Assembly: GCF_027942865.1 (NCBI RefSeq)
Contig: NC_134510.1
Span: 21,879,209-21,943,208, forward strand
Length of the DNA: 64,000 nt
DNA from: Odontesthes bonariensis
Taxonomy: Eukaryota; Chordata; Actinopteri; Atheriniformes; Atherinopsidae
Direction: 5' to 3'
The notes under the pieces are model-generated. The model was not told the origin of the DNA. It ran no database searches and saw nothing but the letters and a program-made list of their open reading frames with translations. The position numbers and the translations under genes are program-made. Shown in pieces: positions 48,301 to 59,074 of the stretch. Within the stretch, counting starts at the first letter, position 1, and each line of letters opens with the position of its first letter.

Positions 48301-51300
48301 CTCTTTCTTTATTCTGTATGTAGAGCCAAAAGACATCAAAAGCCCTGATACGATGAACTTAAAAAAATCAATATTTCATCTCAGGGTCGGACAGGGCCTC
48401 CTGGACTTCCAGGGAAGCAGGGACCGGCAGGATGGCCAGGGCCAAATGGGGCCAAAGTGAGTAAGTCAGACCTCGTAATGTAGATCATATAAACTATGAC
48501 ATTTACATGAGAGCACTAAGTAGCGGGATAGATATAAAATAAAGATTCCTTTATTGCCGCTTTACGTAGGCATCGTACAGGGAAATCGGAGGTAATAAAG
48601 TAGAGTGGAATAGCACTACTGTGATTTCAAGTCAATCCCGTACAGTGAAACTCGTTTGTGTTACATCATAAAGTTAGTTCAAAGTCTTTGGGTTTGGTTA
48701 AGACTATTGGTATGTGGGTTTTTAAAAAAAAAAAACATTAAGCCACTCCAAGACTCATATTTTTTTTCCACATTAGGGCGAGAAAGGTGACCCGGGGTTG
48801 ATGGGTTTGCCTGGAGGCAGAGGACCAATTGGGCCAAGGGTATGATCTACACCTGAAGCACTGTATTCAACTTTACTCTGTTCATGTTTTATCTCATCTC
48901 ACGATTTATATATCTTAAATTGTAGGGTTTACCGGGGTATAAAGGGGAAAAGGTATGTGATTGAATTGGTAATTATCCTAAAGCAGAAGATAACATTAAG
49001 GAACGCGCTGTAACACATTGCATTCTGCACCATCAGGGCTCTCGAGGAGACCGTGGTGAGAGTGGACTGAAAGGAGACAAGGTGGGCAGAGTATCAGCTT
49101 CATTGTGCATCCAGTATACTGTGTGTAATCAGTTAACATTAGCTGCTGCTCTCTAACCACAGGGTGCAATGGGTTTCCCTGGAATGCTTGGACAAAAAGT
49201 AAGAAAAATAATAAGAACACACTCTCTCTCTCTCTAGGGTCTCTAAAGAGGCTGATTTAATCTATGTTTTGGAATATTGAATTGATGGGATTTTTTTTCC
49301 GTGTGTGCGTGTGTGCAGGGTGAAATGGGTCCAAAAGGAGAACCTGGAATCTCAGGAAACAGAGGACCCACAGGCCGACCAGGGAAGAGGGGCAAGCAGG
49401 TGAGGAGACTGTGGACAAATCTGTTTAGATTTATTTTTTTAAGCACGTGGAGTTATATTTGTGCTTGAATTAACTTTATAGATTAAAAAAAATGTTTAAA
49501 CGTATGTTTTTGGAGAAAATACAGCAAGAACAAACGAACGCAACACATGTGAGAGGATCTGACAGCGCAGGGAACAGGAACATTTTTGACTTATTTAGCT
49601 GCTCAATAGTTCCGGGCATGTTTTTCACGTGACCAATGTTTTTTTATTGCGTTACAAGTCTTGATTGCACTCAGTTTAGCTCTCAGAATTTTTCACCATA
49701 CACACCAATGCTGTTTTAATCGGTGCACAATGTGGTTTGGTAGTTTCCACCACAGAATGTGGTTTTAACGCAGTGCAGAGATTTCTCTGTATTCTATGAA
49801 TCTTTTATTATTTTCCCTGCCTTAAAGGATAAAACCTCTGAATCCTTTGCTATTTCAACTTGGCAAATATCACTTTTGAATAATTCAGCTTTTTGGGCCA
49901 CGCAATCTTTCTTTGAGTACTGAACTTCTCCACAGCTACCTCTGAAGCACTCACTCTGGGATGCACTTCTCGTACGCAGTCATGTTTCTGAGCTTTTGCC
50001 AATAATTTCCACCTTGTCCCACTCCTCTGAAACGTGGTACAGGTATTAAATTCAAAAGGAGCGCATATCTTTCAAAAATAAATGACGAAAAAAACAACAG
50101 TTTTCAATATTATATCTGTTGCTTTGTACAACTTTCAATCAAATCACAGGTTTGAATAACTTTCATTTTTGGATTCGGTTTCTGTTAATATCTTCTGTAT
50201 CTTTTTTTATTTTGTTCTTATTTTTCCAACACAAACACATTTAGGAAGAAGAATGGATTGCTGCTCAAGTAATATCTCTGATGTGTATCCCTTCAATGTT
50301 TTTCTTTGCTCACTCTGTACCTTAGTTTTACCCTTTAAAACACGGTGGAAGGAGATATTCTAAACTTTGCCTACTTGTATTGTTTTGATTGGGTTTCAGG
50401 GAATGAAAGGAGACCCAGGAAGAATCGGTCCCATGGGACCTGCAGGCCCACAGGGAACTGCAGGTCACCCAGGTCCTCCTGGTGCACCTGCCACAGGTGA
50501 AAAGCTGTAACAGACTTTAAAGCTTTGAGGATACTTATTCCAAATTGACATATTGCACAGTCAGGCCATGGATTTGCACTTGCAGGGATTCAACTCTGCT
50601 CTTTTTTCTGTGCTGAGTGTGTGAAAGGCTGCATTTCTAATGAGAGGGGAAGGCAAACACCTGAGTCAGCAAAAGCAAGCACACTTTAGAGCAAAGTAAG
50701 AGGTAACACCAGTAGTCTTATTTAGCCTCCAGAGAAATCTAATCTCCTGAGCTGAAACAGGATGCTCTCATGATGACATCATGTGGCTAAAGTGGGTTCA
50801 AACATGGCGAGCCTTCCTAAAGTTTTACAAATATTATGTCACCACATAGTCAAAGGGACATCTATCTTGATCATGTTTCCGTATGAAATAAGCTGATTGT
50901 GTTTGCCTCTTGACTGATAAATCATAGATAGCACATTTAATGACATATGGTATCTATATTAACGCCTGTAGCCTGCACTCCTATTTACAGTGTAACTTCA
51001 GCTAATTAAGCCTGCAATGTTCCGTTAGTCTGCACTAAACATGAAGCCTCTGCTTGTTTTTGTTTTTTTTGTGTGTGTTCCTTTTCTTAAAAATCGAATT
51101 AATGCATTTGCTTTGTGACTTTTCATACACTTTTTTTTTGCTCTGTGTAGGACTATACATGGTCGGAACAAAAGGAGCACGTGGTCCACCAGGGCCTCCA
51201 GGAAAGTGTGGCTGCAGCTCCTTTGGTAGTTCTCCTGTTGATGATCATCTTTCTACAGGAAACTATCCCACAGTACCTGTGGTGAGAAATGAACAGCTTT

Positions 51301-52434
51301 GCTGCAGTCAAATGCATGTTGTCTGATATATCACCGAAAAAACTCCAATGCAAAATTATGATTATATTTACCAAAAAAAATTTAATCAAATTCTTAAATT
51401 CAATGCTGCAATGTAGACTAAAGGGTATTTTAAATAATGATGTTTTCGAGATAGTTCTGTGATTTTTAAAAAAAAATTTTAATAGCTTTTGAATTAGTGT
51501 GGATGAATCAGCTGTGATAAACCATAAAAAAACCAATAAAACTTCTGCAACTACAAAGTTCTGAAATGTTTTGAGAAACATGGCAGCATGGATATTTCGT
51601 TTTCATGTTAGTATTTCAAAATTGCACTTCCACGCGTCTAAACTGATGCCAAATGAACTAAATATTGAAAACTTGACAATAAATCTTCTCATTTTGCCTC
51701 TCATTTAGATATTTGTGGTGAGCAACGAGGAAGAACTGGAGCATCTTCATATTGATAATGCGCTTGCATTCCGAAAAGATCAGAGATCTCTCTATTTCAA
51801 AGACGTCGATGGCTGGCTACCAATCCAGGTATCACTGAGTTCAGTAAAACTGAATGTTTTTTTTATTTTCTGAACACATGGTGACTTTCAGACAGCTTTT
51901 CCTATTTGTTCACGTTATTAAAACTCTGCAAAAGACTCTCCCATTCCAGCTGACGCCCTTCCAGTCCATGGAAAACGCACCCGATGATGACGGTTACTGC
52001 GGGGACGGGATAGTGCAGATCTCCAGTGGGGAGGAGTGTGATGACAGAAACAGAGTCGTGACTGACGGATGTGTCAGTAAGTCTGCATTAGATGGTCTTT
52101 AACTGTTCCTTAGCTGTGCTTTGCTGCGCACGTACAACATGACTCCCACGCTCCTGCCGTCTCCCCTAACCTTTAGAGTGTAAACATGCCTACTGTGGAG
52201 ACGGATACCGCCACGAAGGGGCCGAGGAGTGTGATGGGAAAGACTTTGGATACCAGACATGTAACTCATATCTTCCAGGGTAAGCATATAATGTATAGTA
52301 CGTGTGCACGAAAGAAACTTCTGCATAAAAAATAAAACCTTTTTTTTTTCTCCTCTTGTTTTAGATCATATGGTTACCTCAAGTGCACACCATACTGTAC
52401 CATTGAGTCCACAAACTGCAAGTACTTCACTTGA
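45348..52434 (+). CDS. colq: Collagen-like tail subunit of asymmetric acetylcholinesterase
   Basis: Seventeen exons give 452 codons plus stop (human 455): 45348-45444, 46006-46115, 46438-46545, 47369-47413, 47576-47602, 48385-48456, 48777-48839, 48926-48952, 49037-49081, 49163-49198, 49319-49399, 50400-50496, 51151-51281, 51709-51828, 51950-52076, 52177-52279, 52365-52434. ColQ trimerises and anchors AChE tetramers in the synaptic basal lamina. Visible parts: signal peptide (1 to about 19); proline-rich attachment domain with CC at 46-47 and [11 protein letters not shown] at 51-61; 57 unbroken Gly-X-Y triplets (97-267), a short break, five more triplets to about 289; and a C-terminal domain with ten cysteines in 354-452, known in the family to bind MuSK. 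The second heparin site KRGK is present; the first reads QKGR. The stop follows KYFT, matching human RYFT. Confidence 0.95.
46006..46115 (+). CDS. colq: colq exon 2 encoding the proline-rich attachment domain
   Basis: This exon lies in a frame different from the longest open frame across the region, so it is easily missed. Joining at the acceptor CACAG|CTCCC keeps the frame of exon 1 and yields [20 protein letters not shown]. This matches the family motif that wraps four AChE C-terminal helices; the two adjacent cysteines form disulphides to AChE. An alternative acceptor 14 bases downstream would break the frame. Confidence 0.9.
48540..48610. repeat. Possible LINE/SINE 3' relic in colq intron 6
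   Basis: TTCCTTTATTGCCGCTTTACG...GTACAGGGAAATC resembles the reversed 3' end of common fish retroelements (TTTATTGTCA...GTACAATGAAATT). Degenerate and short. Confidence 0.3.
49400..50399. other. colq intron 11, no feature recognised
   Basis: A 1-kb AT-rich intron between two Gly-X-Y exons. No repeat family or extra collagen exon was found on reading. Confidence 0.5.
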
Positions 52435-52603
52435 GGCGGAGCCTGGACAGCGCAGCAGGATCTTCTGTGTGTCGTTTGTCTGACACATGATAGGAATATT
52501 TTTATGCAAAAAAATAAGAAGAGAACAATAATACTCCAAGCAAGAGACTGATGAAAGAGGCAACCAATGATTCTATAGTGGGGAAAAAAGCTAATCAAAA
52601 CTA

Positions 52604-52634
<31 letters not shown>

Positions 52635-55120
52635 CATAGATATATGTATACATATATATGTACACAACTCATCTGTATTTCTGCGGACATGCCTCCCCAG
52701 AATGACAGTCAGTCAGTGAAGGTGAAAATCCGCACTCTGGAAATGTGCGGGACAACTGCACTGTCTTAACAAGCAGGATCTCAACTGGTCTCCTCACCAT
52801 GCTGGACTGGACCGGAACCAACCTCTAAATGCAACAGCTGTGAGACAGTAATGCAGACTTAATTAAGTGCCAGTGGGGAGATGTTGCAGAAAAGCAGTGG
52901 CCGGCACAGAAGCGTATCAATCTTTTACCCAGTTACTGTTGAGAAAGGAAGGCAGCGGGAAACCCAGAGCCATGGCCCCAGGAGTTTTACCGCAGTGTGA
53001 ATGACGGTGCACAGCACTTGCACGAGGCTGGAACTGCTCAGTCCATGACAGCGGCTTTACTTATTATTGTCACAGCAACTTTTGTACTGTATTCTCTCAA
53101 TATCACATCAGGACGTTCTTATGTAAAGGTAGCCAGGCTAGTAATCTCTGAGTGAGACTGTTACTGTAGAGCAGGGTGTCACACTTGAAGACTCCCTGGT
53201 CCTAAAATTTCATGCTGACTAAATGCTTCATTAGCTTCTGGTGTACTATAATTGAGAGCAACTCAAAGTCTTTCATAAATCCAAAAACTTCTCAGGAACT
53301 AACTGGTAATGCTGCTTCAGTCAGCACCGTTTCCACACATGCCTCGTTGCTCTTGTTGTAAATGATATGGCTCTGACTGCACACTGGGGCACATAGGTAA
53401 CTCAGACAAAAGCATTAATACATAGGTGTGCATGTGCAGACCTGAATAATCAAAATCCCTCCCTGTGCTTCTATGCCAAAATGAAATATGTGAAGGCTTG
53501 AAACTGTTAATGCTCTTAATTATCTCACTGCACAGGAACAGCTGGACTCGTCTGTAGCTGCTAAAAGGGGGGCGGAATTATAAATTCCAGCCTGTTTTCT
53601 GGTCATTACTGTACTTACTCTAATACCTCTTTATCCAATCTTTCTGTCTTATACAACAGATGAACTCAAAAGTATCCTTAACAGTGTAGATGTAGTCTTC
53701 TGTGTGCTGAAAGCAACTGTGTCAGGTATAAGCTGACATTTTCTATAAGCTACTGTATGAGTCTCAGTGCCAAGGGAGACCTTTTTCTCACCAACACTTA
53801 GATGAAGTCAGGTGTTATATAAGCATTATTCTATAAAAGGAATCAAAAGAGCAAGACTGTTAAATATGTCTGCATGCTTGTGAAAAACTGCTGTAGGGTG
53901 TGAAATACTTCCACTTTGTTAAACATTGTTTTGTAACTCATCACTGCATTCATCAGCATAGTGGGTGTCTTAAGAAGTGCTCTGTCCAGTGTAGCCAAGT
54001 ACCGTATGTATGACAAACCATGTAGTGGTGAATTGTGCCACTCGCAAGGCTCAAAAACCGTGAGGAAACTATGTTGAACATCGTGTCTGTGATCTGTGCC
54101 GCTCTGCTCTGATACTGAATGCTGAAATATGCATGTGATAATGTACTGTACTCCAAAGCTTTATGAAAAATAGTATGCACTGTGACTGAGATACTAAATA
54201 TTCATGTTGTTTCATTATTCTGATAAGATTTGTACAGTAGTTGTGGACAATTTTTAAAAAAAGAATGAAAACAAGACTTTAAATCTTTCTTTGTCTTACG
54301 CAGGCAAGTTTAAACTTTGGCGAGACTTTGTCAGTATCTTAGTCCTGTCTGTTGTGATTGATTGGTTGATTAGAAGAGGCGCAAAACACCAACAGACATT
54401 GAAAGAGGTACTATTGAAACACACACAAAAAAAAGATGCTGTCAGCAGCTCCCTTCAAAGTGCTGCAATACACTAAATGGCAAACAGACCACCTGTTGAA
54501 CTGTCACTGTTTTTCAGACATGGTTTCCAGCTCTTCATCCTTTCATAATGAAGCCCCACAGAGGCCGGGTCTGTAGCTATAGATGAGGGAAGGCGATAAA
54601 GGCTGTGAATGGGCAGCCGGCCAGCAACGTAACCGAGATGTTTGAGACTGGGTGCACCCTTGTAAGTTTATTAGTATGCTGTATTCCTTTACGAAATCAC
54701 ATCAGAACAAATTGTCTGGGAAGATGCCTGAGTAAAAGCTTACCTTCGCTTACTTATCCTGTCATGTGCCTTCTGACCAGGCAAATCTGATTTATACCTC
54801 AGATGTCTCATTGCAGCGGGGCCAACCGGACTCTTCTGACTTAGAAAAAGTGATTTGCTGTGCTCACATAAGAATCCTCAAAGGAGAGTTTAACAACTTG
54901 AAACACCTTTTCTGAGAGCAAATTAATCAATTTCATAATTGATCATCTTACTCTAAAAAAAAGGCACAAGGCACTAAGTTGAACTCATTGGAAACTGTCC
55001 AATTTGAACCCCTACAGGTATATAAAAGCCAACTGGACATGGTGACCTATAGGCAGGCATGAGTGGGACGCAGGGTGCTATGTTCCTGACAGAAGACACA
55101 CTAATGCACATGCAAAATCT
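52435..55120 (+). other. colq 3' UTR and downstream DNA
   Basis: Non-coding. Contains the (TA)n repeat near 52609. No strong canonical AATAAA was found in the first 2 kb; the first clear one is at 55140-55145 and lies inside a repeat, so the transcript end is unresolved and may use a variant signal. Confidence 0.4.
52609..52660. repeat. (TA)n microsatellite
   Basis: Thirteen TA units (52609-52634), then interrupted TATATGTATACATATATATG. It falls in the probable colq 3' UTR. Confidence 0.9.
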
Positions 55121-55127
55121 CATTTAC

Positions 55128-55636
55128 AGTCATGTGAAAAATAAAGTACATCCTCTTTTAATTCTAAGACTTTACATATTAAGACATGATGAAAAAAAAA
55201 ATGAAAAAAACTCAGATTAACTGCACATAATATTTGTTTTCTTTATTCAAGAAAAACTCAGCCAGAATGCAGACACGGTTTTGGAAAGGGAGGATTAAGA
55301 TTCCTTCACAACCTTCACAACGATGTCAGAGACCGATGTCACTGTTACAACTGCTGCGTCTTGTCTAATCATATGCAAATTGCAGTGTGCAGGTGCCCAG
55401 CTCTGATTGGATAACACTCCAAGAGCTCACAGAGGATTGACTATTGAGAGAGAGCAGTTTACGGCGGGTACATTCATCTCCCTCTCCTCCCAGCATCTAT
55501 TCTGTTAGTGCAAGTAATGTTTGAGTGTAACTTGATACCTTCATGGACACAAGGTAGAACAATTACTTAATGTTATTGCTGTAAAAGGTGGGTCAACAAG
55601 GAACTGAGTCGTGGGGTGTACTTATGTTTCCACACC
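55128..55636. mobile_element. MITE-like element with related inverted ends
   Basis: The left end (GTCATGTGAAAAATAAAGTA) and the reverse complement of the right end (GGTGTGGAAACATAAGTACA) are clearly related. Together they bound about 0.5 kb with no frame. The terminus resembles a widespread fish MITE family beginning with GTGAAAAAGTAAGTACACCC (recalled). Superfamily not assigned. Confidence 0.5.
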
Positions 55637-55639
55637 GTT

Positions 55640-56748
55640 TCTATATTTTAACTCAGTTTTTGCAACAACAAAAGAAAGTCTATTATGAAAGGTGTACTTT
55701 TTTTTTCTTTCTTTGAAACTAAAGCTTTGACTGTAAACTGTCTTGACGGTTTCATTACTTTACTTTTGTACTGCGGTTATACTGACAATGGAACTGTAAT
55801 ACTAAAAAAGTAAATCGAGCTCCTCTATATCGGACACGAGTATAAGAGTGGCCCATCAACAGCTGCCTGTCAGTTTTAGCCTGTGCCGTTGTTGGCATCT
55901 CCCCGTGTTCAGAACCACCATGTGATCACTTACCTCCATTACTTTAATTTGGGAACAAGTGGCAATATAGATGCAGACCCCTCTTGTTTCTGTGCTCTGG
56001 TTTGAAATGCTGTGCTGGCCTGTCTACCGTCAGCCTTGACAGAACGCCATCTTCAACGTTGATTCGTGTCCTGGGGGGACTTTGACATGAGGTCAGGCTC
56101 TTGTCAAAAGAGAGAGAGGGAGTTATTCTCTCGTTGTCTCAGATCTCCCCCTCACAGTGTCATCCTGCCATCTCAGCATGCTGACCGCTATTTGGAGCCA
56201 TTTCTTGTAAAGCTGTGACAGTGTGTCACAATATATGAAGTGCTCTGCCCACATAGAAGTTTCTGTGAAGTGAAGATTGTGTGAAATCTAAATCCCGACA
56301 GTAGGTACAGAGAGGACAGAAAAACTGGAGATGTAGAGCTTGTGTTGGCTAAAGATGGCCTACTAAACAAGCCTACATGACTCTGAAGGAGGGCAAATAA
56401 GTAGGAGCCCATCATATTTTCCCTAAAAAGTCATGTTGAATTCAGAAGGAATCACAAAACAACCAAAAAGAGACCAATTAGGAACCGAAATGATGCCGAA
56501 AAACGTCAAGCAAAATGACGACAAAGGCATAAAAACGATGAATCAATGATCTAACTGATCACAGAGGCAAAACAACCAACATGTGACACAAAAAAAAAAA
56601 CTAAACAAACAGATTAAAATATTGGCCACAGATACGCAGTATCTACAAAATGACAAAATAATGTATCATGCTACTTCCACACAGTTTAAATTGGCAACCA
56701 CTGACATGCATACCATTAGCAGAGAGGCTAACAAATTCTTATTCAACA
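55640..56748. other. Intergenic DNA between colq and plekha8
   Basis: No coding exon or recognised repeat apart from small homopolymers. The two genes converge here. Confidence 0.5.
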
Positions 56749-56759
56749 GGACTTCACTC

Positions 56760-57018
56760 TGTCCCAGCTGAGGCCTTTCTGCATGGAGTTCTCTCCGGGT
56801 ACTCTGGCTGCCTCCCACCATCCAAAAACATACGTCAGGTGAATTGATGTCTCTAAATTGTCCCTAGGAGTGAGTGTGAGCGTCTCTGTGGCCCTGTGAT
56901 GGACTGCCCAACTGTCCAGGGTGTACCCTGCCTCTTGCCCTATGACGGCTGTGATAGGCTCCAGCCCCCCGCGACCCTAAAATTGGATTAAGCGGGTATA
57001 GAAAATGTATGGATGGAT
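56760..57018 (+). mobile_element. 5'-truncated RTE-like LINE 3' end with target-site duplication
   Basis: The body (GGAGTTCTCTCCGGGTACTC, CTAAATTGTCCCTAGGAGTG, TGTCCAGGGTGTACCCTGCC, GATAGGCTCCAGCC) is the very common teleost LINE 3' end ending in GGATGGATGG units, generally assigned to the RTE group (Rex3/Expander type; assignment from memory). It is flanked by an exact 11-base duplication, GGACTTCACTC, at 56749-56759 and 57019-57029, which proves retrotransposition and fixes both boundaries. Confidence 0.8.
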
Positions 57019-57392
57019 GGACTTCACTCACCACTTCTATTTAGTTAAAGTTGAGACAAAACCGGACTGGAAAATCCACCGTCTAACCTCGTTATGTAGG
57101 TGTACTACAGCAGGTGAACTTCCGACTGACTGCTCCGTGCTCAGATGTAGGAGGACTAATGCACTTTTCATAGATCTGTTTTGTCTGTTTCCATCACAGC
57201 ATTTGGCAAAATTGATTGGCTGAAAAAGTATCAGATTGCACTCAGGGATACCACGGTTTGTCATCAGTTTGTTCACTTGAGGAGGATTTCTCTGTCTCCA
57301 TCTTTCTGTCTCGCCTCTCCTCACATATTCACGCCCATTCTCCACCCACGAGTTAGGCTCAGAGCCAGAGGTGAAGTTACACTGTAATTATA

Positions 57393-57398
57393 TTTATT
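57393..57398 (-). terminator. Candidate plekha8 poly(A) signal
   Basis: TTTATT on the plus strand reads AATAAA on the minus strand. It is the only canonical minus-strand signal I found between here and the plekha8 stop, implying a 3' UTR of about 1.7 kb. Confidence 0.45.
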
Positions 57399-59074
57399 AG
57401 GTAAAAATCAAATAGCATCTTATGTACATTCATACAAAAGAAAACAAAACAATATTGGTTGTAATATTACATAAACATTACAACAGCACAACGGGATTAA
57501 TATTGAAACGCACCTGTAAATGGAAATCAGCCTATTGCACATCTGCGATGTAAACAAACTGCCAAACGACTATTAATTGTACAAGAGTTTTTTTAATCGT
57601 AGGAAAAACAAACAAAGAAACAAAAAAAAAAAAGTTATAAAACTTTGCAGTAACTAACAGTGACTCCTGGTATAGCCCTATGAGGATGTTCCTGAAGTTC
57701 CTGCTTTCTTTGAAATGACTCCTTTCATGAGCTCCTTCGGCTCATGGTTGAATCGACACCAAAAAGTATGGAGTGTGCCTGTTAAGACACTCGTTTACAT
57801 GTAAAGGTCACGGATGAGATGGCGAAAAAAGAAAATTTGATATATACAAAGCAGATGTGAGCTGAAAGTTACTGATCGTTCTCTGCACAGACATAAAAAG
57901 AAGGCAGCACACTTTATATTCCACAGTCTATAACCTTTATGATTATTAATTTGCTTGGTTAAAGTCAGGCTCATAGCTTATGCTGAGTTTCTGCTGGCAC
58001 CTCTGTTATTTCATAAATAAAACATGCTTTAATGAACATGCCCCGTGGACACAAATGTCCAAACAGTCGCACAAAAGGTGTAATGATCTGCATGTCATTA
58101 ATGTGAACTTTATCATTTAAGACACAATAAAATAGACACTGAAAATGCATTCTATGCATAGGTTTGTGCAGAACACATCCAAAGAAAACAAACAAAAAAA
58201 CAGCAGTCGTCACTAATTGAACATTTCATTCTTGTGGCATCACTGTAGGCAGCAGAGGTTTGAATCCAGTCGCATCACAACTCCTTTTTGGTCCCATGGA
58301 AACACTCCAGAGCAATGGCAGCGTTAAACAAAAACAATACGTTCCTACAGCTGATTTCACAGCTTCAATTTTCCGGGGAAGAATACTCATATATACTGAC
58401 CGTACCATACACTAAAATCTAAAAGCCAGTGCAGGAAAAAAAAAAGCTAGCATACTGCGATAAAGTTAGCTTACTATGCCACTCTGTCACATATTCAATA
58501 CATGTATGGGGGAACGTTTTCAGTAATAGTGCTTTGTGCTAGTTCAACATTTCACCCTGTTTCATAAAAACCAAGGAAATAGGACAATACTAATTAAAGA
58601 ATTCTTTGCCTTCTTATCAGGTCAAAGGGAATAACAAGCCAACTTCCAGGGAAGTTACTGCAACTAAATACGATCTAGTTATTGTACCTTGAAACATGTA
58701 GAGTAATATAAAAAAAAAATTTAAAAATCCACAAATGCTATAATGAATAATTATGGTTGGAGTCTGCATAACAGGGTTTAAAAGCCTTTCATGGTCACTG
58801 GTCTTTAGAAAGGAACCTGGACTTTACATTTCCTCAAAGCATAGTGCCGTAATTGTTCCTTCTTGCTTTCCCGCCCTCTTAAGTACAAACGTTAATACCT
58901 TTAAAACCGAGACCCTCTGCGGCTGTAGAGTTTAAAAACCACTGAAACATTTCCTACATACCACAAGATGCACCCTACACATCTGGCACCTTTCTCTCAG
59001 CGGTTAGCCACTACTCTACACTTTCGGACAGGCTCTTGCCTCCCTCCAGCTCTCATCATCTCTTGTTCCGAGTT
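57399..59074 (-). other. plekha8 3' UTR (inferred extent)
   Basis: Non-coding, AT-rich, no open frame of interest. Assigned as 3' UTR because no earlier canonical poly(A) signal was seen on the minus strand. Confidence 0.4.
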
